Shown here: positions 42,501 through 49,668 of the stretch, in pieces
Position numbering within the stretch: position 1 is the first letter of the stretch
How the letters are laid out: each line of letters begins with the position of its first letter
NCBI GenBank assembly: GCA_015069325.1
Contig: SVIV01000004.1
Location: 1-53,784, forward strand
DNA: 53,784 nucleotides
Direction: 5' to 3'
From: Clostridiales bacterium
Lineage (GTDB): Bacteria > Bacillota > Clostridia > Christensenellales > UBA1242
Program-made: the position numbers and the translations under genes
Notes under the pieces: model-generated
Told to the model about the DNA's origin: nothing
The model's database searches: none
The model's input: the letters and a program-made list of their open reading frames with translations, nothing else

Positions 42501-42854
42501 GAAGCTTATGACAGAAGAATAAACAAAAATCACGAACTTATTATGGCGGAAGCTCAAAAATTACGTGACAACGAACTTCAAGATTTAATTCAAGCAAGGG
42601 ATTCTATTCAAAAGCAAAAAGATGAACTTGAAGCATCTCATAAAGAATATATGAAATCTATAAGAGATGAAAAACAAGGTAAAATCTCTAAAGCTGTTGA
42701 AAAAGAATTTAAAAAATACACTTCAATGGTTGCTACTCTTAATGAAAAAATCAATATCATTAAAGAAAAAATGGACTACACTATGTCTGCAGACCATTTA
42801 ATCGAACTTGAAAGAAAAGTTGTTATGCAACAAGAAGCATCTAAAAAGATTTAA
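39531..42854 (+). CDS. Receptor-like surface protein: jelly-roll-like modules, one span, cytosolic coiled coil
   Basis: This 1,107-aa protein starts with a signal peptide (about 1-37, cut near NAYA-EE). Three or four repeated modules of about 200 residues follow, with starts such as NPSFASGSSPYATG, FDFESTSASLADNW and ENSSFDTATSTSN, each ending in a VALFDG- or VVIDDI-like strand. That pattern resembles CBM4/9-type jelly rolls. A proline/glutamate linker leads to one membrane span (about 955-977) and then a charged, about 130-residue cytosolic coiled coil rich in Glu, Lys and Gln. The order implies an outside-to-inside link. AAAGGA precedes the ATG. No family name is claimed. Confidence 0.75.
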   Translation: MKKTRNIGKSYLKLASLCLLPCALFVGGSLAKASSNAYAEEKSYSYSTGCTENVNVTNPSFASGSSPYATGPSLSGWNAVVSGSKAKGMIINVGDYVESDDGTIESATFAKYKSTYLLDSNPMTKDKSDTRILMINSKSSNKQQNVQEKQGYQSSTLTLKANSYYVFSVSALTMLNGDNFAECSIYLSGLVDENGKKFDLGYEKISPTSWTDYYFFVATGNQDQEVSLQLYLGSKTTASEGVALFDGTSAYRYSENEFFNLCYDVHGYNASADEKQISDGEKIFMIKKLKSEVNSVEDIATYNFDFESTSASLADNWSVIAHPNGTASIINYADFESVTSLPRIGNDLSYNNNKALVMQTTQNEYSSSYIGLKSKQIEIKPHASYKVSLKLKIAEMESGSFFLKLTENDYIYEVYSSLISEDENDDNYLALSSGKTSGYTSNTTDQWTNDYQTVDFYVKGHSLYTSFVNVELWLGDKDTSAVGCVVIDDINVETIADSELNSANCLTLNSNTTQGSIENSSFDTATSTSNSLEYPLNATGWTANKENDVKCESGVVYLDKNTYAGLSDKNIYDTMYEGKHDWAGINPGNSDKSNSPANVYMMFNRQNSYQSLQSPYFTLSGNEYYKVSFDYYNQLFSTTNPSQFKVELVDDNGITLFSQDKIQSLDEWKNMEIYFKTNSSKSHKIYAKIYFGEQGNEVGGMLYLDNFDFASSTQEDYANALYSTDTTGFYTKLDSNLDGTKVVSSTAYSFSATSLDSNYANNEVAFGGIASGTNNAYDITNEKDNLLVVTTTAPAKASLKSKFNLDFKANTYYKLTFDLATIFNEGADKANSDEHTCNYGASILLDNFEEISGLISDGSLNSYTIYFKTKDIDSTPTLQFILNSDCDETTGTAVLTNLELTTSDEDTYVYAQTQASFNKSVFASEYVEQEVEDEKPDEELPEDEQAPVESNPTTGWMVASGLITGIAVLIAIIGLIFKNVKIKKIEKVKSEAYDRRINKNHELIMAEAQKLRDNELQDLIQARDSIQKQKDELEASHKEYMKSIRDEKQGKISKAVEKEFKKYTSMVATLNEKINIIKEKMDYTMSADHLIELERKVVMQQEASKKI

Positions 42855-42862
42855 CAAATAAA

Positions 42863-42887
42863 AAATCACTAGTTTTCTAGTGATTTT
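42863..42887. terminator. Bidirectional terminator between the surface protein and the zinc-ribbon gene
   Basis: Stem AATCACTAG/CTAGTGATT around TTTT, with A and T runs on either side. It serves converging genes. Confidence 0.8.
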
Positions 42888-42897
42888 TTTATTTCAA

Positions 42898-43425
42898 TTA
42901 ATCTTCGTCGTCAAAGTCTTCGTCATCATCTTCGTCGTCTTCATCATATACAAAATCGTCATCATCATCTTCATCATCTTCATCTTCGTCGTCTTCGTCA
43001 TCATCTTCATCAAAATCTTCATCAAAATCAATGGCGTCAGTATCGTCAAAGTCAAGGTCGGCTCCCATATCGTCATCGTCAAGCAAACTAGATTTTGTAA
43101 TATCATTAACAGATGTCATTTCACCCATTTCTTCATCCATCGTCATAACATCGTCATCATCTTCACGATTCATATAATCGTCCCAATCAGTTGTCAATTC
43201 CCCGTCTTCGTTTCTATGTTCTTTTAAGCAATTTGCACACATAATTTCATCTGGTTGAATGTAATTTGTTTTACAAATTGGGCAAAGTTCAAGATCATCA
43301 ATATCATCAATATAGTCCTTCTTTGCTTCCATTTCAGATTTACATACACAACAATATTTATCCTTCTTTTGAATATAATTAAGTTCACATCTTGGGCATC
43401 TTATATATACAGGTTTTTTACTCAT
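42898..43425 (-). CDS. Double zinc-ribbon protein with long acidic tail
   Basis: This 175-aa protein has CPRC with CCVC (about 11-14 and 26-29), then CPIC with CANC (about 49-52 and 64-67), two treble-clef or zinc-ribbon pairs. The rest is very acidic, and the C-terminal about 60 residues are almost only Asp and Glu. Acidic tails of this kind recall the RNA polymerase delta subunit, but no RpoE domain is present. The ATG at 43423-43425 has AAAGGAG ahead; an ATG 8 codons upstream is less likely. A promoter lies at 43462-43490. Confidence 0.7.
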   Translation of the reverse strand: MSKKPVYIRCPRCELNYIQKKDKYCCVCKSEMEAKKDYIDDIDDLELCPICKTNYIQPDEIMCANCLKEHRNEDGELTTDWDDYMNREDDDDVMTMDEEMGEMTSVNDITKSSLLDDDDMGADLDFDDTDAIDFDEDFDEDDDEDDEDEDDEDDDDDFVYDEDDEDDDEDFDDED

Positions 43426-43461
43426 TTGGTTTCTCCTTTTTAAATCCATTTTTCTAATGAC

Positions 43462-43490
43462 ATTATACTAATATAATCATAAAAAGTCTA
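43462..43490 (-). promoter_or_regulatory. Promoter of the zinc-ribbon gene
   Basis: TAGACT (43485-43490), 17-bp spacer and TATAAT (43462-43467) on the minus strand. Confidence 0.5.
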
Positions 43491-43500
43491 TTAAATTTAA

Positions 43501-44145
43501 CTATATTTTTGATTTTTTTAAATTTTCTTCTTTTCCTTCTTCTGCTTGGCTTTTCCTTATATATAAAGGGCTTAATTCTTCTGCAGAAACAAGCTTATCA
43601 AGAGAATATTTTTCTGTTGCAAGTTGCAATAAGTCTTGTGGAGATGGCTCAATTAAAATGTTACCCACCCCTTCTTCTTGTAATGAAATTTTGTTTAATT
43701 TAATACTCTCGTATTCTTCTTTTGTAATCATTTTTTCGATATCTTGCTTTTTTCCTTTGCTGTTATACTTGCAAACAAAATATCTTCCACTTAGCGCATT
43801 GATAACACAAATGAAATCATCAACAACCTTAAAATTTTTAATATAAGTATATGCCATAAGATCAAAAGTAGTGATTGGAAGAATATTCTTACCTCTTTCG
43901 CCTGCAAGCAGCCCTTTTACAAGCGCTGTAGCTATCCTTAACCCGGTAAATGAGCCAGGCCCTATTACTACTGCAAACGCATCGTTTTCTGAGAGATTTC
44001 TACCTGTTTCTTGAAGCAATTCATCAAGTGTTAACAATAAATTTTCAGAGTGTTGACAATTTGCATCTAATCTTTTATACGCCTGCACTCCATTAATATT
44101 TAAAGCTATTAGAGCTTCCCTATACGCTGTTGAAATTGCGATCAT
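43501..44145 (-). CDS. tsaB: tRNA t6A modification factor TsaB
   Basis: This 214-aa cytosolic protein is the TsaB partner in threonylcarbamoyl-adenosine (t6A) synthesis with TsaC, TsaD and TsaE. The N-terminal half has STAYREALIAL (about 5-15) and QHSENLLLTLDELL, and the signature GPGSFTGLRIATALVKGL (about 65-82) is diagnostic. It overlaps tsaE by 4 bp (ATGA). TsaD and TsaC are not in this window. Confidence 0.93.
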   Translation of the reverse strand: MIAISTAYREALIALNINGVQAYKRLDANCQHSENLLLTLDELLQETGRNLSENDAFAVVIGPGSFTGLRIATALVKGLLAGERGKNILPITTFDLMAYTYIKNFKVVDDFICVINALSGRYFVCKYNSKGKKQDIEKMITKEEYESIKLNKISLQEEGVGNILIEPSPQDLLQLATEKYSLDKLVSAEELSPLYIRKSQAEEGKEENLKKSKI

Positions 44146-44594
44146 TGATCTTCTCCCACTATACTAGAAAGAGTTATTTTTCTTTGTTCTTCCTGCAATT
44201 TTTCAATTTTAATTTCGATATGCGAACACTTTATTAATCCTTCCACTTGACTTGGCCATTCTACAAGAACTACACCGTCTAAAGAATCAAGATCAAAATA
44301 TTCATTAAATCCAAGTTCTTCTGCTTCTTCTAAAGAATTTAGCCTATACATATCAAAGTGATACACAGGAAACTTACCACCTTCATACACATTAAGCAAA
44401 GTAAATGTTGGGCTTGTAACAAGTTCATCACAATCAAGTCCCTTCACAAATCCTTTTACAAAATGCGTTTTTCCAGCACCTAAATCGCCTACTAAAGTAA
44501 AAACCACTCCTTTGCCAACAGTTTTTGCCAGCGACGCTCCTACTGCCATGGTTTCTTTTTCATTCTTAGTTATCACTGAAAAAAGTTCATTCAT
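44142..44594 (-). CDS. tsaE: tRNA t6A modification ATPase TsaE
   Basis: This 150-aa P-loop ATPase drives the TsaBDE complex in t6A formation. The Walker A GDLGAGKTHFVKG lies at about 37-49, SPTFTLLNVYEG at about 60-71 and the YHFDMYRL block and VLVEWP (about 110-115) follow, as in TsaE. It overlaps both neighbours by 4 bp. AAAGGAGAG is about 15 nt before the ATG, inside the PAP2 gene. Confidence 0.93.
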   Translation of the reverse strand: MNELFSVITKNEKETMAVGASLAKTVGKGVVFTLVGDLGAGKTHFVKGFVKGLDCDELVTSPTFTLLNVYEGGKFPVYHFDMYRLNSLEEAEELGFNEYFDLDSLDGVVLVEWPSQVEGLIKCSHIEIKIEKLQEEQRKITLSSIVGEDQ

Positions 44595-45169
44595 AATTTT
44601 TGTCTTTCTCTCCTTTCCCGACTTTTTCTTATGCAGATATTATACACACAAATACAAAGAATTGCAACAATTATTCCAACAATTATTCCAACAATTATAT
44701 CTGACAAATAATGAACTCCTAAAACCATTCTTGAAAAGGCGATGAGTATTGTTAATAGTAATAACCCGCTGACACCAAAAATACGAGTCCAGTTGTCTTT
44801 TATTTCACAAAATAAATGATAGGTTAAAAACGTAGCAAAAAGCCCCGCACATACGCTGTGCCCAGACGGAAAACTAAAACCATCTTCATTTGCGTAATTG
44901 TGAATAAAACTGAAATGTTCAAATGGTCTAGTTCTTTGAATAACCCTTTTTAGCAAGGTATTGCCTATGCACGCAACACAAAACGCAAAAGCAAAAACAA
45001 TACTTAATTTCCGATTTTTAATAAATAAAATAAAAAAAGTTATAAAAAAACCTAGAAAACTTCCAAGCATTGATATCGCTTGAAAAAAAGTTATCCAATT
45101 TGTCGAAGCACAAGACTGCAAAATTTTAATTATATATACTTCAAATCCCATATATTTATAATGCTTCAA
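44591..45169 (-). CDS. PAP2-type membrane phosphatase
   Basis: This 192-aa protein has about five or six membrane spans and the three phosphatidic-acid phosphatase motifs: KRVIQRTRP (about 74-82), FPSGHS (about 99-104) and SRMVLGVHYLSD (about 145-156). Such enzymes dephosphorylate lipids such as undecaprenyl pyrophosphate or phosphatidic acid; the substrate cannot be told from sequence. The annotated start is a TTG at 45169 with no clear ribosome site, and an ATG lies 6 codons in. It is placed directly after the terminator of the upstream gene. It overlaps tsaE by 4 bp. Confidence 0.85.
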   Translation of the reverse strand: MKHYKYMGFEVYIIKILQSCASTNWITFFQAISMLGSFLGFFITFFILFIKNRKLSIVFAFAFCVACIGNTLLKRVIQRTRPFEHFSFIHNYANEDGFSFPSGHSVCAGLFATFLTYHLFCEIKDNWTRIFGVSGLLLLTILIAFSRMVLGVHYLSDIIVGIIVGIIVAILCICVYNICIRKSRERRERQKL

Positions 45170-45184
45170 TCAACTCAAAAAAAA

Positions 45185-45208
45185 CAACAGATTTATCATT
45201 TTCTGTTG
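45185..45208 (-). terminator. Terminator of the methyltransferase gene
   Basis: Stem CAACAGA/TCTGTTG with a 10-nt loop, followed on the minus strand by a run of eight T. Confidence 0.7.
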
Positions 45209-45210
45209 CT

Positions 45211-45807
45211 TTATTTTATTTTTTGAATTATTGCGTATCCATCATCAATATCAAAAATCTCAGTATTTAAGCTTGTATCTGTTTTAACGGCTGTTAAAAA
45301 TGCTTGCATATTTCTTACCATTGTTCTATTTTTATGATTTACTTTTTCGCTATCCGCCACCAAGCCCAAAAGCCCAACATTATCAGCAAAGATGATTCCG
45401 CCATCATTTAACATTTTTAAAATCACAGGAAGATATCTGATATACTGTCCCTTTGGACCATCTAAAAATACAAAATCAAACATTTCGCCTTCTTCATTAA
45501 GCCCATTAAGAACGTCTAATGCGTCTCCTTCTAAAAGTTTCACCCTTTCTTCTACCAACGCTTGTTTAAAGTTTGACTGTGCTTGTCTTGCCCTATCTTC
45601 ATTTTTTTCTATCGTAACAATATCCCCATCACATCTTGCAAGCATATTCAATGCGGAATATCCAACAGCAGTGCCTATCTCTAGTATTCGTTTAGGTTGA
45701 GTCTTTTCAATCAATTCAAGCATTACGTCAAGAGTGTTATCTCGCACAATTGGGACAAAGTTTTCCTTTGCAGAAGCCTTAATGCTGCATATTATTTCGT
45801 TAATCAT
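45211..45807 (-). CDS. trmR: SAM-dependent O-methyltransferase, TrmR-like
   Basis: This 198-aa class I methyltransferase has the SAM-binding ILEIGTAVGYSALNML (about 40-55), FDFVFLDGPKGQY (about 112-124) and IIFADNVGLLG (about 140-150). This is the OMT3 family, which includes TrmR (YrrM), the enzyme that methylates 5-hydroxyuridine in tRNA wobble positions. In B. subtilis that gene lies near greA, as it does here at 48585, but the trhP genes that usually lie between are absent. The start is 2 bp from the RNase J stop. Confidence 0.75.
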   Translation of the reverse strand: MINEIICSIKASAKENFVPIVRDNTLDVMLELIEKTQPKRILEIGTAVGYSALNMLARCDGDIVTIEKNEDRARQAQSNFKQALVEERVKLLEGDALDVLNGLNEEGEMFDFVFLDGPKGQYIRYLPVILKMLNDGGIIFADNVGLLGLVADSEKVNHKNRTMVRNMQAFLTAVKTDTSLNTEIFDIDDGYAIIQKIK

Positions 45808-45809
45808 AC

Positions 45810-47465
45810 CTAGTCCAAAGTAACAATAGTAAGAATCATTGGGCGGCGTTTTGTGCGTCTAAAAATAAAGTTTGATACATTTCTTCTCAGAGAGTTTCTT
45901 ATCATTGCTGGATCAACGCCACGAAGATCCGCTTCTTTTAACGATGCAATAATGCAAGCTTTAGCATCTTGAACAAAACTTTCTTGTTCATCTGTATAAA
46001 CAACACCACGAGTAATTATAAATGGATCTCCTGTAATTTCCCCTTCAATATTATTTATGCTTACGCATACAACGCAGAACCCGTCTTCAGAAAGTTGTTT
46101 ACGTTCTCTTAAAACGTTGCTATCCATATCTCCAATGCCATATCCGTCAACAAGTCTTTGCCCTGCTTTAACATAACCCACTTCTTTGATTGAATTAGGC
46201 CCCACTTCAATTTGAACACCAATACTTGGAAGATATACATTTCTCTCTTCCATTCCTAAACTTACCGCAAGCTCTTTATGAGTCTTCATATGGCGATATT
46301 CTCCGTGAACAGGAATAAAGAATTTTGGCTTTACAAGGCTATGCATAAGTTTTAACTCTTCTTGACAAGCGTGTCCTGAAGTATGCACATCTGCAAGTTC
46401 ATCATAAATTACATCTGCACCAAGTTTATAAAGTGCATTTATTACATTATATACATTTTTCTCATTGCCAGGAATTGGAGAAGCTGACAAAATTACCAGA
46501 TCATTTTCTTTAATCTTAAGGTTTTTGAATTCCCCTGAAGCCATACGAGTAAGGGCACTCATAGGTTCGCCTTGACTTCCAGTTGTCATTATAAGGACTT
46601 CTTTATCATCCATTTTATCAACTTTTTCAATATCGATAATATTTTCTCGATTAAACTTAAGTTCGCCAAGTTTAAGTGCAACTTCACTGACATTTACCAT
46701 ACTTCTACCAGTGAAGGCAATCTTTCTGCCATACTTTTCTGCTATATCCATAATTTGTTGCATTCTATGAATGTTTGATGCAAAAGTAGCGACAATAATT
46801 CTTTGGCTTGAATGGTTTTTAATAATTTCATCAAGTGCTCTTCCTACGCTTTTTTCACTCATTGAATAGCCTTTTCTACAAACATTTGTGCTTTCGCAGA
46901 GCAATAATTGCACCCCTTTTCTGCCTATTTCGCCAAGTCTTGGCAGATCGGTCATTTGCCCATCAATTGGTTCATAATCGATTTTAAAGTCGCCTGTGTG
47001 CAGAATTGTCCCAACCGGCGAAGTAATTGAAAGGGCCAGCGCACCAGCAATTGAGTGGCTTACTTTAATGAATTCAATCACATAAGGTCCTAGCTTTAAT
47101 ACATTACGTGGTTTAACTGCAATACCTTTAAACTTAAGCTTTGGGTGTTCTTTAAGTTTATTTTCTACCAAAGCAAGCGTTAGTCTTGAGCCATACACAG
47201 GAACATTTATTTGTTCAAGCAAAAAAGGAACTGCTCCTATATGGTCTTCGTGTCCGTGCGTAAGTAATAATGCTTTAATTTTGCTCTTATTTTCAACTAA
47301 ATAAGACATATCAGGAATAACAAGGTCAATTCCCGGAAGTTCATCTCCAGGGAAAGTTAATCCTGCGTCAATAATGATTATTTCATCATTATATTCAAGG
47401 GCGGTCATATTTTTACCGATTTCCCCTACACCACCTAAGAAGGTGATTTTTAATTTGTTGTTCAT
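45810..47465 (-). CDS. rnj: Ribonuclease J
   Basis: This 551-aa metallo-beta-lactamase RNase degrades and matures mRNA in Firmicutes, with 5' exo- and endonuclease activity. It has HGHEDHIG (about 70-77), the HTGDF Asp/His metal region, the beta-CASP block FASNIHRMQQIMD, and HGEYRHMKTH near residue 380 before the C-terminal domain. Length is normal for RNase J1. AAAGGAG precedes the ATG. It has its own promoter, nested in the upstream gene's stop, and a leader with a strong hairpin. Confidence 0.95.
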   Translation of the reverse strand: MNNKLKITFLGGVGEIGKNMTALEYNDEIIIIDAGLTFPGDELPGIDLVIPDMSYLVENKSKIKALLLTHGHEDHIGAVPFLLEQINVPVYGSRLTLALVENKLKEHPKLKFKGIAVKPRNVLKLGPYVIEFIKVSHSIAGALALSITSPVGTILHTGDFKIDYEPIDGQMTDLPRLGEIGRKGVQLLLCESTNVCRKGYSMSEKSVGRALDEIIKNHSSQRIIVATFASNIHRMQQIMDIAEKYGRKIAFTGRSMVNVSEVALKLGELKFNRENIIDIEKVDKMDDKEVLIMTTGSQGEPMSALTRMASGEFKNLKIKENDLVILSASPIPGNEKNVYNVINALYKLGADVIYDELADVHTSGHACQEELKLMHSLVKPKFFIPVHGEYRHMKTHKELAVSLGMEERNVYLPSIGVQIEVGPNSIKEVGYVKAGQRLVDGYGIGDMDSNVLRERKQLSEDGFCVVCVSINNIEGEITGDPFIITRGVVYTDEQESFVQDAKACIIASLKEADLRGVDPAMIRNSLRRNVSNFIFRRTKRRPMILTIVTLD

Positions 47466-47501
47466 ATTATCTCCTTTTAAAATTCATTTCAACACAAAAG
47501 C

Positions 47502-47541
47502 AAGTGCATACTCCACTAAAATTTCGTGGAAATTTGCACTT
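47502..47541 (-). promoter_or_regulatory. Hairpin in the rnj leader
   Basis: AAGTGCA/TGCACTT (7 bp) enclosing TCCAC/GTGGA (5 bp) with a 9-nt loop, on the minus strand between the rnj promoter and its ribosome site. The minus-strand run after it is only weakly T-rich, so a leader structure fits better than a terminator of the membrane-protein gene. On the plus strand it is followed by TTTTTT. Confidence 0.5.
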
Positions 47542-47566
47542 TTTTGTTGTTTATTGTCTATTTAAG

Positions 47567-47593
47567 ATTATAACAAATATTTTATATCGTCAA
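47567..47593 (-). promoter_or_regulatory. Promoter of rnj
   Basis: TTGACG (47588-47593), a short 15-bp spacer and extended -10 TGTTATAAT (TATAAT 47567-47572) on the minus strand. The -10 overlaps the stop codon of the membrane-protein gene. Confidence 0.5.
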
Positions 47594-48494
47594 TTTTATC
47601 GTTTTCTTCGAGTCTTTTTGGCGAAACGATTGTTTGACTATCTACATAATATCTCATCCCTTGGCTTTGGAAAAACGCAGTCATTTCAAAAATATGAAAT
47701 AATGGTGAAATTAACGGCAAAATAATAATTAAAGAATAAATTCCCGTAACCATTGAGAGAACTATAGCAAGAATGAAAATTACAAAAGCTGTTGAAAATA
47801 TCGATTCCCATTTTCTTAAAACTGCCCTAAATCCTATTCTAAATGATTTAAAAGTGCCACAATTGTAAACAACTTGTGCTGGTGCCCAACCTACATTAAA
47901 GATTTCTTTAAAAGCACATAAGACAGCAACGGCAAACACAAAAACAAATGGAAACAAAATTTCAAGTCCTGTAAAATTTAATCTTGTAAGACCATAAACA
48001 CAAAATAGCGTAATAAAATTAAATGGGATGACATAAAGCAATTTAATTAAAGCATAAGGTAAAGATACTTTTAATGTTTTAAGTAATGTCCCCGTAAAAC
48101 TTTGTTTTTGACAGGCTGACATATACCCATAAGCAAGTTCACACGTAACAACTTTGCCTATATTTAAAAGCAATGGCAATAAAACAAAAATAATAATACA
48201 GAAGAATATTCCTATCCCTATACTTGAATCAAACATTATTCTAAAAAATGCTAACGCAAAATTTACAATTGTTGTCAATGCGCCCGCAAAGCTCGAGCCG
48301 TATAATGTGCCTTGTTCTAACACAGAAGGCAATTCCACTTCACTTGATGCTAAATTTACATATTCAACATATTGAACGCCAAAAATAGCCAAAAAACCAA
48401 AACAAAGCGCAAACGACAAAATATGGTAAACAAGAAGTTTCCACACTTGGTCAAAATTTGTGCATAAAAGTTTTAAAGAATTTTTAAATGTCAT
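47568..48494 (-). CDS. Polytopic membrane protein, unknown function
   Basis: This 308-aa protein has about six predicted membrane spans: near 18-38, 75-90, 98-115, 150-170, 178-195 and 235-262. The N-terminus (KNSLKLLCTNFDQVWKLL) and GFRAVLRKWESIF look like amphipathic membrane-entry helices, a pattern seen in DUF975-like and related membrane domains, but I cannot assign a family. It has its own promoter (48527-48555), whose -35 lies inside the greA terminator. It is followed closely by the rnj promoter. Confidence 0.75.
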   Translation of the reverse strand: MTFKNSLKLLCTNFDQVWKLLVYHILSFALCFGFLAIFGVQYVEYVNLASSEVELPSVLEQGTLYGSSFAGALTTIVNFALAFFRIMFDSSIGIGIFFCIIIFVLLPLLLNIGKVVTCELAYGYMSACQKQSFTGTLLKTLKVSLPYALIKLLYVIPFNFITLFCVYGLTRLNFTGLEILFPFVFVFAVAVLCAFKEIFNVGWAPAQVVYNCGTFKSFRIGFRAVLRKWESIFSTAFVIFILAIVLSMVTGIYSLIIILPLISPLFHIFEMTAFFQSQGMRYYVDSQTIVSPKRLEENDKIDDIKYLL

Positions 48495-48526
48495 ATTTTT
48501 TATCCCAATAATGTTTCGCTATAGGT

Positions 48527-48555
48527 ATTATACACTATAAAAAAAAATTTGGCAA
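48527..48555 (-). promoter_or_regulatory. Promoter of the polytopic membrane-protein gene
   Basis: TTGCCA (48550-48555), 17-bp spacer and TATAAT (48527-48532) on the minus strand. The -35 is made from the 3' arm of the greA terminator. Confidence 0.65.
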
Positions 48556-48572
48556 GAGATTTTTATGCCAAA
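48548..48572 (-). terminator. Terminator of greA
   Basis: Stem TTTGGCA/TGCCAAA with an 11-nt loop, followed by nine T on the minus strand. Confidence 0.75.
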
Positions 48573-48584
48573 TTTTGATATTAT

Positions 48585-49046
48585 TTATTTTACTTCAAGA
48601 ATTTTGTAAGTAATATCACCGTGTTCCATCTTAATAGTAACCTTTTCCCCTGCTTTATGCCCCAAAAGAGCTGTTCCTACTGGAGAATAGTTGCTGATGA
48701 TTCCTTTAACTGGATCACTTTCTGTTGAGCCGAGAATTTTAAGAGTAAGTTCTTCATCAAATTCTTCGTCATATACTTTGATAGTAGAACCAATGCTAAT
48801 TACACCTTCTTCAATTGAACCTTCAATAATCTTGCAATTAAGCAAAATATCTTCCATTTGCTTAATTTCTGCTTCGATTTGTCCTTGTTCTTCCTTAGCA
48901 GCATCATATTCTGCATTTTCAGACAGGTCACCAAATTCTCTTGCAATTGCGATCTTTTTGCTTACTTCTACTCTCTTTGTTGATTTATAATAACTTAGTT
49001 TTTCTTCTAATTGTTTCTTCCCTTCTGCCGTTAAAAAATGTGTCAT
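48585..49046 (-). CDS. greA: Transcription elongation factor GreA
   Basis: This 153-aa factor rescues backtracked RNA polymerase. A coiled-coil domain (about 1-75) with the conserved acidic tip GDLSENAEYDAAKEEQ (about 40-55) inserts into the polymerase channel. The C-terminal FKBP-like domain contains ILGSTESDPVKGIISNYSPVG (as SDPVKG...SPVG) and ALLGHKAGE. Length is normal. AAAGGAGAG precedes the ATG, and a good promoter lies at 49070-49098. Confidence 0.96.
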   Translation of the reverse strand: MTHFLTAEGKKQLEEKLSYYKSTKRVEVSKKIAIAREFGDLSENAEYDAAKEEQGQIEAEIKQMEDILLNCKIIEGSIEEGVISIGSTIKVYDEEFDEELTLKILGSTESDPVKGIISNYSPVGTALLGHKAGEKVTIKMEHGDITYKILEVK

Positions 49047-49069
49047 TTTCCTCTCCTTTTTAAAACCAT

Positions 49070-49098
49070 ATTATATTCATTTGATTTTATAAAGTCAA
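49070..49098 (-). promoter_or_regulatory. Promoter of greA
   Basis: TTGACT (49093-49098), 17-bp spacer and TATAAT (49070-49075) on the minus strand. Confidence 0.65.
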
Positions 49099-49163
49099 CT
49101 AAAATTCAAAACTTTTTGCATATTTTTAACTCATTTGCAAATTACTATAAAAAGGAGTTTTTT

Positions 49164-49562
49164 ATGTTGACAATAATTTCATTTTTTCTTACCATTCTAG
49201 GCGGTATAAATTGGCTTATGATCGGGCTTTTACAATACGATTTCGTTGCTGGGATTTTTGGATTCCAAGCAAGTATTTTTTCAAGAATCATTTATATTAT
49301 TATAGGTGCCGCTGGCGCTTTCTTAGTTTTTAAACTTATCAAAGGAAAAGGGACTCTGCCCATATGGACGAAACGCAATAAAAAAGATTTGTCTAAAACA
49401 ATTGAAAAAATCACGCATAAAAGTGAGCCTAAATTTTCTCAAAATGTTGAAGGCGGAGAAGAGCTTGATTTAAGCAGATATAATGAAAATGATTTGAATT
49501 CGATTGATACTCCCCACCCCCAAGGGCTATTTGACGAACATTTTGACGAGACTCGAAGATGA
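49164..49562 (+). CDS. DUF378 membrane protein with C-terminal extension
   Basis: This 132-aa protein opens with the DUF378 pattern: ISFFLTILGGINWLMIGL, then a second span (IIYIIIGAAGAFLVFKLI, about 42-59). After about 62 a hydrophilic tail of about 70 residues, rich in Lys then Asp/Glu, is added; typical DUF378 proteins are about 60-80 aa. The function of the family is unknown. AAAGGAG lies 7 nt before the ATG at 49164; a longer frame upstream is not supported. Its stop overlaps the start of the 27-aa peptide. Confidence 0.8.
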   Translation: MLTIISFFLTILGGINWLMIGLLQYDFVAGIFGFQASIFSRIIYIIIGAAGAFLVFKLIKGKGTLPIWTKRNKKDLSKTIEKITHKSEPKFSQNVEGGEELDLSRYNENDLNSIDTPHPQGLFDEHFDETRR

Positions 49563-49642
49563 CAAGACACTTACCACTAATTCTTTTAGCCATATTATTT
49601 GGGGGATACTTATTTGGCTTATTATTTTTTAATTTAATATAA
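49559..49642 (+). CDS. 27-aa hydrophobic peptide coupled to the DUF378 gene
   Basis: The frame starts inside the stop codon of the DUF378 gene (ATGA, 49559-49562) and ends at TAA 49640-49642. The 27 residues start MTRHLPL and contain a glycine-punctuated hydrophobic stretch (LILLAILFGGYLFGLLFF) that would span the membrane once. The start overlap and the terminator immediately downstream favour a real translated peptide, but it has no ribosome site of its own and may depend on reinitiation. I know no family for it. Confidence 0.5.
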   Translation: MTRHLPLILLAILFGGYLFGLLFFNLI

Positions 49643-49666
49643 AAAACAGCAAAATTTTGCTGTTTT
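49643..49666. terminator. Bidirectional terminator after the DUF378 unit
   Basis: Stem AAAACAGCAAAA/TTTTGCTGTTTT with essentially no loop, between converging genes. Confidence 0.75.
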
Positions 49667-49668
49667 TT

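Noticed and set aside
49038-49163. Upstream extension of the DUF378 reading frame
   Set aside because: It overlaps the greA start and promoter and has no ribosome site; AAAGGAG immediately precedes the ATG at 49164.
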